From NCBI RefSeq assembly GCF_042656585.1, contig NZ_JBHSPG010000021.1: 64,000 nt of DNA; one strand, written 5' to 3'. The position numbers and the translations under genes were made by a program. Origin of the DNA: Thalassorhabdus alkalitolerans. Its GTDB lineage: Bacteria > Bacillota > Bacilli > Bacillales > Marinococcaceae. The notes under the pieces were generated by a model. That model was not told where the DNA came from and ran no database searches. It was given only the letters and a program-made list of their open reading frames with translations. Below are positions 40,129 to 49,913 of the stretch, in pieces; the stretch's first letter is position 1; every line of letters begins with the position of its first letter.

Positions 40129-42274
40129 AAATCACTGCCGTAAAGGGCTGAACTTTCACTGCTGAAGTTTTGAACCCGGGCATTCTGCACTGAGGATCCA
40201 ATTCCCTAGGAATTAAGTTATTTACATTCTGTGACTCGGCCCAGTGAAAGGGAACAAATACTGTATCTTCCCTAATATCTGTAGACCATTTACTTCTTAC
40301 AACGATTTCTCCTCGCTTTGAAGTAATTTTGACAAGACTGTTGTCTTCAATCTCATACTTTCTTGCTGTGGAAGGGTGTATTTCAATAAATGATTCAAAG
40401 AACCTGGCATTCAACGCAGATGTTTTTCGTGTTTGCACCCCTGTTAAATAATGGGCCATTACCCGCCCTGTCGTTAAGTACACTGGAAATTCCTCAGAAG
40501 GTTCTTCCTTTTGAATGGAAGGCTCGTTTGAAACAGGCATCATTGCTGCTCTTCCATCAGCATGGTGAAACCTCTCTTCAAATAACCTGCTTGTTCCCTC
40601 ATGAGTTGTATCAGGGCAAGGCCACAGGATTCCTTCCTTTTCCTTAATGCGCTCATAGGTCATGCCATAATAGTCAGCCATGCCGCCACGCGAAGCTACG
40701 CGAAGTTCATTAAAAATGTCTTCCACTGTTTCGTAAGTGAAATATTCTTCCTTTCCCATCACCCTGGCTACTTCACATAAAATCTTCCAGTCATGTTTCG
40801 CTTCTCCGGGAATTCTTCGCTGCCCTTCTCTGTGCATCACTCTTCCTTCCATATTAGTCAAGGTACCTTCATTTTCAAGATAAGATGTTGGGGGAAGAAT
40901 CAAGTCAGCTAACTCAGCTGTTTCCGAAATAAACATATCAACCGCGACTAGATATTTCAGCTTTTTCAGGCCATTTTTGACTAATGTTGCGTTAGGGTTG
41001 GATACAATCGGGTTAGAGGCCATGAGAAACATCCCGGTTATTTCCCCTTGATGCACTTTTTCCATCATTTCATAGGCAGAAACCCCTTTTCCAGGGATAT
41101 CTGTGTCCTTCACTCCCCAGACCTCGGCAATGTATTGACGGTGATCCGGGTTTTCAATGGAACGATAACCTGGCAGCTGGTCTGATTTCTGGCCGTGTTC
41201 TCTTCCCCCTTGTCCGTTCGCCTGGCCGGTAATAGCTCCGTATCCACAGTTTGGCTTCCCAATTTTTCCTGTAACGAGAAGAATGTTGAGAAAATTACGT
41301 ACAGCCATATGTCCATCCGTCTGCTGTTCTACCCCTCTTGCTGTAAAAATAGTGCCTGTTGCAGCCTTACCAAATTTCATTGCCGCCTTTTGGATTTCGG
41401 CTTCAGCTACACCTGTGGACTGACTAATTTCCTCTAACGAGAAAGAAGCCACATGCTCCTGTACCTCGTCAAACCCATTGGTTCGTTCATCTATGAAACT
41501 TTCATCGATGAGGTTTTCTTCTATTAAAACTTTTAAAATACCATTGGAAAGAGCAGCATCCTTGCCAGGTTTTACTTTCAAATGTAAGTCAGCCATTTTA
41601 GTCGTTCCTGTTTCTCTTGGATCAATGGCTATTATATAAGCACCATTTGCTTTGGCTTCTTCAAAGTACGGCATAATCGTAGGCTGGCAGTCAGCAATAT
41701 TTGTGCCTGCTAAGATAATAACTTCAGACTCTGGAATTTCTGAGAGAGTGTTGGTGAGGCCCCTGTCAATCCCAAATACCTTCGCCCCTGCTGAGGCAGC
41801 CGAGGACATGCAAAACCGGCCGTTATAATCAATATATTTTGTTTGTAGGCCAATGCGGGCAAATTTACCAAGTAAATATGCGGACTCGTTGGTTAAAGAC
41901 CCTCCGCCATAGACAGAAAGGGCATCCATTCCATCCTCTCTTTGTATCTCTGTGAAATTCTCTTTGATAAGGTGTAAAGCTTTGTCCCAGGAGATTCGAT
42001 GAAACTGTCCATCTTCTCCCTTTGCCATAGGATAAGTAATACGATCCTTGTGCACAGCATGGTGGTGGGCATTGAGTCCTTTAATACAGACTCTTCCTTG
42101 CGTAGTTGGGTTATCAAGCCCCTGGGCTGAGTATTTCTTTCTAGTAACTACAGTCTGCTCTACCAGTTGAATCTTACATTGCATGCTGCAAAAAGGGCAC
42201 TGAGTGTTGTACACTTTTTCAGATTGAACCTTTTGTTCTTTTTCTCTAAAATACTTCAGCAATAAATCAGTCAT
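40127..42274 (-). CDS. nasC: Assimilatory nitrate reductase catalytic subunit
   Basis: 715 residues. Molybdopterin oxidoreductase of the NasC/NarB type: N-terminal [4Fe-4S] ligands Cys26, Cys29 and Cys33 in CPFCSMQC plus Cys62 in RVCIKGL, the bis-MGD binding core (YGGGSLTNESAYLLGKFAR, NPIVSNPNATLVKNG) and a C-terminal molydopterin dinucleotide domain (YLTTGRVMAHYLTG). Reduces nitrate to nitrite in the cytoplasm using electrons from NasB. Downstream of nasB by 35 bases, so co-transcribed. AAGGAG precedes the start. Confidence 0.95.
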   Translation of the reverse strand: MTDLLLKYFREKEQKVQSEKVYNTQCPFCSMQCKIQLVEQTVVTRKKYSAQGLDNPTTQGRVCIKGLNAHHHAVHKDRITYPMAKGEDGQFHRISWDKALHLIKENFTEIQREDGMDALSVYGGGSLTNESAYLLGKFARIGLQTKYIDYNGRFCMSSAASAGAKVFGIDRGLTNTLSEIPESEVIILAGTNIADCQPTIMPYFEEAKANGAYIIAIDPRETGTTKMADLHLKVKPGKDAALSNGILKVLIEENLIDESFIDERTNGFDEVQEHVASFSLEEISQSTGVAEAEIQKAAMKFGKAATGTIFTARGVEQQTDGHMAVRNFLNILLVTGKIGKPNCGYGAITGQANGQGGREHGQKSDQLPGYRSIENPDHRQYIAEVWGVKDTDIPGKGVSAYEMMEKVHQGEITGMFLMASNPIVSNPNATLVKNGLKKLKYLVAVDMFISETAELADLILPPTSYLENEGTLTNMEGRVMHREGQRRIPGEAKHDWKILCEVARVMGKEEYFTYETVEDIFNELRVASRGGMADYYGMTYERIKEKEGILWPCPDTTHEGTSRLFEERFHHADGRAAMMPVSNEPSIQKEEPSEEFPVYLTTGRVMAHYLTGVQTRKTSALNARFFESFIEIHPSTARKYEIEDNSLVKITSKRGEIVVRSKWSTDIREDTVFVPFHWAESQNVNNLIPRELDPQCRMPGFKTSAVKVQPFTAVI

Positions 42275-42309
42275 GGAAACTCCTTCCTCCTAAGCGAACC
42301 TTCTCATTC

Positions 42310-44667
42310 TTAGCTGGTAACCTCTAGTCCATACTTTTTCTCAATCCTGACATTTCTATCATGATCCAATCGCTCAAGCAGATGATCTTGAAGCTCACTA
42401 TCAAAGAGAACTTCACGCAAATGTATCTCTGTAATTCTCTGTGCCCATTCGCCCACCGTTTCTCTGAAATTACCCGTTTCCCGGTAATACTGGATAAGGG
42501 ATAAAGTGAGGATCATAGCGTCTTCACTCGTCTCTGCTACTGAAAGAAGCTCTCCTGTCTGTGGCTCGCCTTTTGTCGTTCCTCCGATGTACACTTCCCA
42601 TCCTCTGTTCATTGGAACAAGCCCGATATCCTGAAGCTTGGCATCAGCGCAGTCTTTCATACAGGAAGACACACTAACCTTAACTGTTGACGGTGTGTTT
42701 AAATACTCCAGTTCTCTTTCGATTTCTACAGCAAGCCTGGTTCCCTGCTCTTTTTCACAGTCGCACACATGAGGACTGTGACTTGTCTGAACAGGGTTAA
42801 TTTTACAGGCACCTGAAGGGGTTAATTCTTTATTAAGTTCTTCATAAATACTCGCCAGATCACTTTCTCTAACTCCCTGTATATGCAGTCTCTGATCTTC
42901 TCCAATAGCCACCTCATGCAGGTTATACGCTTCTGCAAGATCGGCTAACAGTCGGAGCTGTTGCGGATTTGTAAGCCCTCCATAGATCTTTGGGGTAATT
43001 GTGTAAGTCCCGTTTTGCTGTTTAAAGGCATGCTCCTTTTCAGAAAACGTATGTTGTGCCTGATAGTTTTCATCAATCATTCCCAGGTAATAATGCAATG
43101 CAGGAACACAGTCTGCACAGCCATCCTTACTCTCCCATGAAAGTGTTTCAATAACCCCCTGCACACTTCTAAGGTTTTTTACCTGTATTTGCTGAACGAC
43201 TTCTTCTTCTGTTAAGGAAGTACAAGAGCACATTGTTTTTCTTTCAATCTTTTCGTTAAAATCATCACTTTGGATGTACTCAAGAAGGTCTGCCACAAAA
43301 GGCTGGCAGCTTCCGCAGGATGTAGAGGCCTTGGTGCATTCTTTTACTTCGCCTAATGTAGCGCAGTTATTTTCCTGGACCTTTTCTATGATTGTACCTT
43401 TGGATACGTTATTACAATTACAGATGAGTTCTGTTTGTTCCATAGAAGCTACGGGACTGGTGCCTCCAGAAGCATCTTGGAGGAACGCTTTCTTATCTTC
43501 GTCTGACAGCTCCTTTTTCTGCAGTATCATGCCAAGAAGCTTGCTGCCCATGGAAATATCTCCGTAAAGAACAGCTCCTACAATGATTTCATCTTTAAAG
43601 AAGATTTTTTTATAGATGCTTTCCAACCCATCGTACATTTGCAAAGTAGTTGTTTCTGTATCTTCAGTGATTTGCCCGGCTGAAAACACATCCACCCCCG
43701 CTATTTTCAATTGTGTAGAAACAACTGAGCCTTTGTAGCCGTCACTCTGTTGTTCACATAGATTTCCAGCCAATACTTTCCCTTGTTCGTACAAGGGTTT
43801 TACGAGACCATAGGTCCGGCTTCGATGCTCGGCACACTCTCCAACTGCATATATGTTCGGTGTGTTTGTCTCTAAATAGTCATTTACTAAAATGGCTCGA
43901 TTAGTATCAATTCCACTTGCGTTTGCTAATGCTATATTTGGCTTTACCCCCGCCGCCATGACAACAAGATCAGCCTCTATCTTTTCCCCATCCTCAAACT
44001 GCAATCCAGTTACGTGGTCTTCACCTAAAAATTCTTTGGTGTTTTTGGAAAGATAAAATTTCATACCCTGACTTTCAAGCTCTCTTTGAAGCATCTCGCC
44101 GGCCATTCTATCCAACTGATTATTCATCAAGTAGTCATCACGGTGGACCACTGCTACTTCCATCCCTCTATTAAGCAGCCCTTTGGCAGCCTCCAGCCCA
44201 AGAAGTCCTCCCCCTATCACCACTGCTTTGTTTACTGTTTTAGAAGCTTTTATCATTTGCTCACAATCCTCTATTGTTCGAAAAGAAATAATTCCTTCCT
44301 TTTCAACACCAGGCAAAGGAAGTATAAAAGGTACTGAACCAGTAGCCAGGATCAGTCTGTCATAATCAACTTCACGCCCTTTGTCCGTTACGATCATCTT
44401 GTTTTCACTGTCAATCTGCAGTACCTTTTCTCCTGTATAAAGCGTGATATTATTATCCTGATACCACTGCCAATCATTTAAGGTAATCTCTTCTACTGTG
44501 GAACTGCCTTGCAGAAGAGAGGAGAGCATGATGCGGTTATAGTTTATATGTGGTTCACTTCCGAAAATAGTAATCTCGTATTTCTCATTGTCTATCTTAA
44601 GTAATTCCTCGATACAGTGTAAGCCTGCCATTCCGTTTCCTACGAGAACTAACTTATTCTTGCCCAT
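42310..44667 (-). CDS. nasB: Assimilatory nitrate reductase electron-transfer subunit
   Basis: 785 residues. FAD/NAD(P)H-binding domain (VLVGNGMAGLHCIEELL; second Rossmann AVVIGGGLLGLEAAKGL), two BFD-type [2Fe-2S] Cys domains (ICNCNNV...CGSCQP and CSCTSL...CADCVP) and a C-terminal half-domain related to nitrite/sulfite reductases. In that domain the Cys pair CMKDC is kept but the first Cys-x5-Cys pair of true siroheme enzymes is not, so it is not a nitrite reductase. Its place directly upstream of nasC supports NasB. GGAGGTACACC precedes the start. Confidence 0.92.
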   Translation of the reverse strand: MGKNKLVLVGNGMAGLHCIEELLKIDNEKYEITIFGSEPHINYNRIMLSSLLQGSSTVEEITLNDWQWYQDNNITLYTGEKVLQIDSENKMIVTDKGREVDYDRLILATGSVPFILPLPGVEKEGIISFRTIEDCEQMIKASKTVNKAVVIGGGLLGLEAAKGLLNRGMEVAVVHRDDYLMNNQLDRMAGEMLQRELESQGMKFYLSKNTKEFLGEDHVTGLQFEDGEKIEADLVVMAAGVKPNIALANASGIDTNRAILVNDYLETNTPNIYAVGECAEHRSRTYGLVKPLYEQGKVLAGNLCEQQSDGYKGSVVSTQLKIAGVDVFSAGQITEDTETTTLQMYDGLESIYKKIFFKDEIIVGAVLYGDISMGSKLLGMILQKKELSDEDKKAFLQDASGGTSPVASMEQTELICNCNNVSKGTIIEKVQENNCATLGEVKECTKASTSCGSCQPFVADLLEYIQSDDFNEKIERKTMCSCTSLTEEEVVQQIQVKNLRSVQGVIETLSWESKDGCADCVPALHYYLGMIDENYQAQHTFSEKEHAFKQQNGTYTITPKIYGGLTNPQQLRLLADLAEAYNLHEVAIGEDQRLHIQGVRESDLASIYEELNKELTPSGACKINPVQTSHSPHVCDCEKEQGTRLAVEIERELEYLNTPSTVKVSVSSCMKDCADAKLQDIGLVPMNRGWEVYIGGTTKGEPQTGELLSVAETSEDAMILTLSLIQYYRETGNFRETVGEWAQRITEIHLREVLFDSELQDHLLERLDHDRNVRIEKKYGLEVTS

Positions 44668-44898
44668 GGTGTACCTCCAACAAATTTATAATAATAAAGG
44701 AAAGACTGAGACAGGTTGCAATGACTAGAATATGCTTCTTATCTACTTGTTTATGGGGAAAAAAATACAGGCTGCCTTTACATTTCCAAATCGAATAGGG
44801 CAGCTGCTCTTTAAAGATTTGATAATAAAAGTTGTGAAACACAGAAAAAATAGTATAGTTCTTATATTTCCAAACTTTTCCCAAACCTTCAACAATTA

Positions 44899-44915
44899 CG
44901 TTAGAAAACTTAACA
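44899..44915 (-). promoter_or_regulatory. TnrA/GlnR-type box upstream of nasB
   Basis: Minus strand TGTTAAGTTTTCTAACG fits TGTNANAWWWTMTNACA at 15 of 17 positions. It lies 232 bases upstream of nasB in the divergent nasB-moaC region. TnrA activates nas genes under nitrogen limitation in B. subtilis. Confidence 0.55.
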
Positions 44916-45032
44916 TACTTTTTTCTCAAGTGAACATTCTATGTTCTTCTATCTGACACCAAGGAATGTTACTATCGTTTTATGCAAAAGAAGTATCACA
45001 CATATATTGATCCAGGAAAGGTGGCTGACCAA

Positions 45033-45524
45033 ATGAGTGATTTTTCTCATTGGAATAAAGAGGGCAGACCAAAGATGGTTGATATCTCTCATAAAGAAGA
45101 AACGAAGCGGACAGCTCTCGCCCAAAGTACAGTATCTATTTCCGAAGAGCTGTATGAAAAGATTCAAAAGGGCGGAATAAAAAAAGGGGATCCCTTGCAA
45201 GTTGCTCAAGTAGCAGGAATCATGGCAGCAAAAAACACACCGGACCTTATTCCGATGTGCCATACTATATTGCTGCAGGGAACTGATTTCACCTTTGAAT
45301 ATCAACAAACTGAGCAAGGGTATGATTTACTTATTACTGCTGAAGTAACATGCAAAGGTAATACTGGAGTAGAAATGGAAGCCTTAACTGCCGTATCTGT
45401 TGCAGCCCTTACGTTTTATGACATGTGTAAGGCTGTGGATAAATCAATGATTATTAAAGAGACACATTTGGTGGAAAAAAAAGGGGGAAAGAGCGGAGAT
45501 TTCTATCATCCGAACCGTTCGTAA
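45033..45524 (+). CDS. moaC: Cyclic pyranopterin monophosphate synthase
   Basis: 163 residues from ATG 45033 (GGAAAGGTGG upstream); an earlier ATG at 44982 has no ribosome site and would exceed the family length. Conserved GRPKMVDIS, GNTGVEMEALTAVSVAALTFYDMCKA and LIPMCHT. Makes cPMP in molybdenum cofactor biosynthesis, needed by NasC. Divergent from nasB, supporting co-regulation. Confidence 0.95.
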   Translation: MSDFSHWNKEGRPKMVDISHKEETKRTALAQSTVSISEELYEKIQKGGIKKGDPLQVAQVAGIMAAKNTPDLIPMCHTILLQGTDFTFEYQQTEQGYDLLITAEVTCKGNTGVEMEALTAVSVAALTFYDMCKAVDKSMIIKETHLVEKKGGKSGDFYHPNRS

Positions 45525-45530
45525 AACACT

Positions 45531-45573
45531 GGCAAAACACTTCAGCTGTGCAGGATACTGGGTGTGTTTTGCC
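45531..45573. terminator. Bidirectional terminator, moaC / acetyltransferase
   Basis: GGCAAAACAC/GTGTTTTGCC 10-bp perfect arms between convergent genes, with T-rich flanks. Confidence 0.65.
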
Positions 45574-46108
45574 TTTCTTTGTCTTTGATTTCCTTCCACT
45601 CGTCCTCGAGCATGCTCATTTCCACCAAAGTCCAGTATTCATTTTCAAACCTTCGAAAATCTCTTTTTCTTCCTTCCTCAATAAATCCTATCTTTTTATA
45701 ACAAACTAGCGCCTGTTCATTAAAATCCCACACTCCGAGACTGATTCTATGTAGGCCCAGACGATCAAATCCAAAGTGAATCGCTTCTTTGATTACTTGT
45801 GTTCCGTATCCTAAACCTCGGTACTTTTCATCTATAATAACCTTACCTATTCTCGCTGATCTGTTGTAGCGATTGACAGCACCAATCGATATGTGGCCAA
45901 TCACTTCGCGGGTATTATTTTGAATGATTTTAAACACATAGCGAGTACTGTCTGTTTGATTTGCCTTACTTATATATTCCATCAGCTGCTCTTTTGTAAG
46001 GGGATAGGAAAAAGTAGGCCCTGCCCACTGCATGAGAAAGCGTGGAGAACAGGCCCATTTCATTACTATTTCAATATCATCCTTACCGAAATACTCCATT
46101 GTTATCAT
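45542..46108 (-). CDS. GNAT acetyltransferase (RimJ/RimL type)
   Basis: 188 residues. GNAT fold with acetyl-CoA loop GKVIIDEKYRGLGYGTQVIKE (about 90), IHFGFDRLGLHRISLGVWDFN and CYKKIGFIEEGRKRDF, typical of the RimJ/RimL group. Ends in the bidirectional hairpin shared with moaC. It is transcribed with the second acetyltransferase gene (7-base gap). Substrate unknown; inserted between nas genes. Confidence 0.9.
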   Translation of the reverse strand: MITMEYFGKDDIEIVMKWACSPRFLMQWAGPTFSYPLTKEQLMEYISKANQTDSTRYVFKIIQNNTREVIGHISIGAVNRYNRSARIGKVIIDEKYRGLGYGTQVIKEAIHFGFDRLGLHRISLGVWDFNEQALVCYKKIGFIEEGRKRDFRRFENEYWTLVEMSMLEDEWKEIKDKERQNTPSILHS

Positions 46109-46115
46109 CCACTTG

Positions 46116-46670
46116 TTACCCCCTTTGCTTCATACGCGAAGAATGATATAAGTCTTCTGTTGAAAAAAGCATAGTCCACTCTCCTAAATCCTTGCCATCA
46201 ATGGTAATGGTGTGTCTTCTTATAGATTTGGGTTCAAGCTTTTCGTAAAAAGGCATGTTAGGATTATCCACAAGGGCACGAATAATGAGTTCCTTCCAAT
46301 TCCTTTCCAAAAACGCTTCAGACATAGAAGACACTAAACGCTTTCCTACCCCTTGTTTTTGACATTCCTCATACAAATAAAGGGCAAATAATTCTCCATC
46401 AGTCTCTTCCTCTTTGGGAGCAGGTCCTCCCAGAGCAAAGCCTATAATCCTATTATCCTTCATACTGACCGCTACTCTTCCGATGTTCTGTGCTAAAGGG
46501 AATTCTTTAATGAGACGTTTCCACCAGTCCGTTCTCTCTTCAAGATGTAAGGCATCTAAATAAGAGGCAGGAATGATTCCTTTATAGGTGGTTTTCCAGC
46601 TATCTATATGAACTTTTGCAATTTCTTTCTCATCACCTGGTTTCATTGGTCTTATCTCATAGCTCTCCAT
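46116..46670 (-). CDS. GNAT acetyltransferase
   Basis: 184 residues from ATG 46670 (GAGAGGATGGAATGGG upstream). GNAT domain: YEIRPMKPGDEKEIAKVH, IDSWKTTYKGIIPASYLD, LYLYEECQKQGVGKRLVSSM (acetyl-CoA loop) and NPNMPFYEKLEPK. Followed by the RimJ/L-type gene, probably one operon. Substrate unknown. Confidence 0.9.
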   Translation of the reverse strand: MESYEIRPMKPGDEKEIAKVHIDSWKTTYKGIIPASYLDALHLEERTDWWKRLIKEFPLAQNIGRVAVSMKDNRIIGFALGGPAPKEEETDGELFALYLYEECQKQGVGKRLVSSMSEAFLERNWKELIIRALVDNPNMPFYEKLEPKSIRRHTITIDGKDLGEWTMLFSTEDLYHSSRMKQRG

Positions 46671-46949
46671 CCCATTCCATCCTCTCTGCAGGGTTTCTTT
46701 AACCACACATACCATATGATTTTCTATTATAAACCTTGAAACCCTGGTTGACTAAAAATCTCCTCGCCTGTCAAAAAGTAATGGCAGAGATACTCCGGTC
46801 GTTTACAACAAAAAAAAGAACACCGAAAGCACATTTGCTCGCAGCATTCCTTGGTTTGTAGTTATAGTTTTATATAGTAAAAGATTTGGAAAGGAGCAGA
46901 CTGGGGTCCCGCTTTCCGGCAGGTCCCACCTACCCCTTTTTCCTGACTT

Positions 46950-47273
46950 TTAGATATACAGATATACAGAGTCGTCATCAACATCTACTTTGTACGTTTG
47001 CACGCAGCCTTCATCAGGTCCTTGAACCATTCCGTCATTAACACATACTTTCCAATCATGAAGGGGACAAAATACATTTTCACCGCTGACTATACCTTGA
47101 GATAAAGGACCGCCTTTATGGGGACAGCTGTTTTCTATGGCTTTGATTTTTCCGCTCTTTAGCTTAAAGAGAGCGATGGAATGGCCTTCAATTACCACTT
47201 CTTTCCCAATACCTTCAACCACTTCGGATACATCTGCCACCTTCAGTTTGTTCACTTCTCCTACCTTGCTCAT
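46950..47273 (-). CDS. nasE: Nitrite reductase small subunit (Rieske)
   Basis: 107 residues. Rieske [2Fe-2S] ligands: CPHKGG and CPLHDW (Cys-x-His ... Cys-x2-His). Partner of NasD in NADH-dependent reduction of nitrite to ammonium. It starts 14 bases after the nasD stop, with AAGGAGGGGACAGATA upstream. Confidence 0.95.
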   Translation of the reverse strand: MSKVGEVNKLKVADVSEVVEGIGKEVVIEGHSIALFKLKSGKIKAIENSCPHKGGPLSQGIVSGENVFCPLHDWKVCVNDGMVQGPDEGCVQTYKVDVDDDSVYLYI

Positions 47274-47287
47274 TATCTGTCCCCTCC

Positions 47288-49726
47288 TTATTGTTGAGTA
47301 ACTTGTACGTTTTTATTTTCAAAGAGTTCTTTTCTCTTGGCTTCATCCTCGACAATATCCTTCCATGGATCTTTAAGAGGTGATAACGCAACTTCCATCC
47401 GCTCTATTAATGCTTGTCGCTCCTCTTGGTCATCCATTACAACGGAACGGATATGATCAAGTCCTACACGCTCAACCCAGTGAGACGTTCTTTCGAGGTA
47501 GCGGGCATCCTCTCTGTAGTATTGTAAAAATGCGCTGATTGTATCTAGTACTTCTTCACTTGTTTTCACTTTACAAAGAAGGTCCCCGCCGCGAAGATCA
47601 ACCCCGCCGTTACCTCCAACATACATTTCCCAGGCACCCTCTACGCCCACAATTCCTATATCCTTGATGCCTGACTCTGCACAATTACGGGGGCAGGCTG
47701 ATACAGCCATCTTCACTTTGTGAGGGGTATTTAGCCGCTCGTATTTTTTCTCGATTTGTACCCCAAGTCCAATGGAGTCCTGCGTTCCAAAGCGGCAGAA
47801 ATCTTCGCCTACACATGTTTTCACAGTCCTGATCGTTTTCCCATATGCATAGCCTGAAGGCATGTCTAAGTCGCTCCAAATACTAGGAAGATCTTCTTTC
47901 TTTACTCCAAGCAAGTCGATGCGCTGCCCGCCTGTAACCTTCAGCAGGCCTACTTTATATTTATCAGCTACATCAGCAATTTTTCTCAGCTGGTCTGAGT
48001 CTGTCACCCCGCCGTACATTCGAGGAACAACTGAGTATGTCCCATCATTTTGAATGTTGGCATGGACTCTTTCATTAATAAATCGGGAAGTATGGTCATC
48101 CTCGTACTCAAGTGGTTTTACCATACCGAGATAATAGTTGATGGCAGGACGGCATTTTGAGCACCCTTCATCATTTTTCCAGCCTAGAACATTCATTACT
48201 TCACGGGTGTGAGTAAGTCCTTTTTCTTTAATTTCTTCCACTACTTCTTCATGAGAATAATCGGTACACCCACAAATCGGCTCTTTCTGATCAGCACCAG
48301 CCACTTCATCACCAAGGGTAAGTGCCAGCACATCATTAACTAACGGTTTACACCCTCCACAGGAGCGAGCTGCATTTGTATATTGTTTAATTTCTTCTAC
48401 AGTTGATAAACCTTGTTCATGAATGGCCTGGACAATGGCACCTTTGGATACCCCGTTACATCCGCAAATCGTTTCTTCGGCTGCCATAGATGCTACTGGA
48501 CTTTCTGTGGCTGCATCTCCGTTTTCAGAAGGAAGAAGGGCTACTTTGTTCATTTCGGAGATGTCTTCTCCCTTTTTCATCATGTCAAGAAGACGAGGGG
48601 AATCTGAAGTGTCACCAAACAGAACGGCTCCAACCACTTTATTATCCTTGACTACTACTTTTTTATAAATTCCGTCAAATTCATCATGGACTCTGATCGC
48701 ACGATATCCTTCTTGATCCTGAAATTGCCCTGCTGAAAACACGTCTACACCAGAAACTTTTAATTGAGTGTATACAAGAGATCCCTGGTATCCAGGCTTT
48801 AACTTGCGCTCTTTATCACACAAATGCTCTGCTAACACTTTTCCTTGTTCATATAATGGAGCAACGAGACCATAAGCTATGCCGCGATGTTCTGCGCATT
48901 CTCCGACTGCATATACATTTTTTGCGCTCGTTTCCATATAATCATTGATTACAATAGCACGGTTTGTTTCAAGCTTTGTTTTTTGAGCTAAATCAATATT
49001 TGGCTTTATTCCCACAGCCATGACGACAATATCGGCGTCGAGAACCTGGCCGTCTTTAAAGCGCAAACCTTCTACGTTTTCTTTTCCTAGAATACGTTCA
49101 GTTTGTTTTCCCATATGGAACCGCATCCCCTGGCTCACCAGTTCTTCTTTAAGCATCCGAGCAGCAGGCTCATCTAGTTGACGCTCCATTAAATGATCAG
49201 CCAAATGAATGACGTCAACCTCCATATCGAGATTTAACAAACCACGGGCTGCTTCCAAACCTAATAATCCACCGCCGATAACAGCTGCTTTTTTGTACTT
49301 TTTAGAAGCTTCAATCATTTTTTCACAGTCTTTAATATCACGAAATGCCATCACGTCTTTTTTATCTGCTCCTGGAAGAGGAAGCATGAATGGATTTGAA
49401 CCGGTAGCGAAAATTAAGTGATCGTAGGAAGAACTAATGCCGCCTTCACTATAGACAACCTGGTTTTTTGTATCTATTTCTACTACAGGATCTCCGACAT
49501 AAAGAGTAATATTGTTGTTTTTATACCAGTCGTAATCATTGAGAACAATGTCGCTTACACCTGTGTCCCCTTGAAGAACAGAGGAAAGTAAAATACGGTT
49601 ATAGTTTGGGTGGGGTTCTTTTCCAAATACAGTAATTTCAAAGCGGTCTGGATTTCTTTTCAAGATCTCTTCTAAGGTTCTTATACCGGCCATACCGTTT
49701 CCTATGAGTATCAGTTTCTCTTTCAC
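47288..49726 (-). CDS. nasD: Assimilatory nitrite reductase large subunit
   Basis: 812 residues, starting at GTG after GGAGTGGATGACAA. FAD/NADH domain (LILIGNGMAGIRTLEEIL), two BFD-type [2Fe-2S] domains (CGCNGV...CGGCKP and CGCTDY...CSKCRP), then the full siroheme/[4Fe-4S] nitrite reductase region with TCVGEDFC (C-x5-C) and ACPRNCAESGIKD (C-x3-C). It differs from NasB exactly in having both siroheme cysteine pairs. Reduces nitrite to ammonium with NasE. Confidence 0.96.
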   Translation of the reverse strand: MKEKLILIGNGMAGIRTLEEILKRNPDRFEITVFGKEPHPNYNRILLSSVLQGDTGVSDIVLNDYDWYKNNNITLYVGDPVVEIDTKNQVVYSEGGISSSYDHLIFATGSNPFMLPLPGADKKDVMAFRDIKDCEKMIEASKKYKKAAVIGGGLLGLEAARGLLNLDMEVDVIHLADHLMERQLDEPAARMLKEELVSQGMRFHMGKQTERILGKENVEGLRFKDGQVLDADIVVMAVGIKPNIDLAQKTKLETNRAIVINDYMETSAKNVYAVGECAEHRGIAYGLVAPLYEQGKVLAEHLCDKERKLKPGYQGSLVYTQLKVSGVDVFSAGQFQDQEGYRAIRVHDEFDGIYKKVVVKDNKVVGAVLFGDTSDSPRLLDMMKKGEDISEMNKVALLPSENGDAATESPVASMAAEETICGCNGVSKGAIVQAIHEQGLSTVEEIKQYTNAARSCGGCKPLVNDVLALTLGDEVAGADQKEPICGCTDYSHEEVVEEIKEKGLTHTREVMNVLGWKNDEGCSKCRPAINYYLGMVKPLEYEDDHTSRFINERVHANIQNDGTYSVVPRMYGGVTDSDQLRKIADVADKYKVGLLKVTGGQRIDLLGVKKEDLPSIWSDLDMPSGYAYGKTIRTVKTCVGEDFCRFGTQDSIGLGVQIEKKYERLNTPHKVKMAVSACPRNCAESGIKDIGIVGVEGAWEMYVGGNGGVDLRGGDLLCKVKTSEEVLDTISAFLQYYREDARYLERTSHWVERVGLDHIRSVVMDDQEERQALIERMEVALSPLKDPWKDIVEDEAKRKELFENKNVQVTQQ

Positions 49727-49913
49727 TTGTCATCCACTCCTCTTTCCTTCTTTTTTCTGGAGAATAAAAATTGTCAGCTGCTCGCCAGTTTCAGTGTCAT
49801 GTCTTCCACAGAATAATTTATCTATTCTACATGCATATTTAACGAGTTAAAAAACAAAGTCTCTGAACCTTTCTAACCAGGATTATAGAATTCACCTGCC
49901 CCTTCTATTTTCA

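Noticed and set aside
44654..44929. 91-codon frame upstream of nasB
   Set aside because: Overlaps nasB, lacks a ribosome site and spans the TnrA-like box; treated as non-coding.
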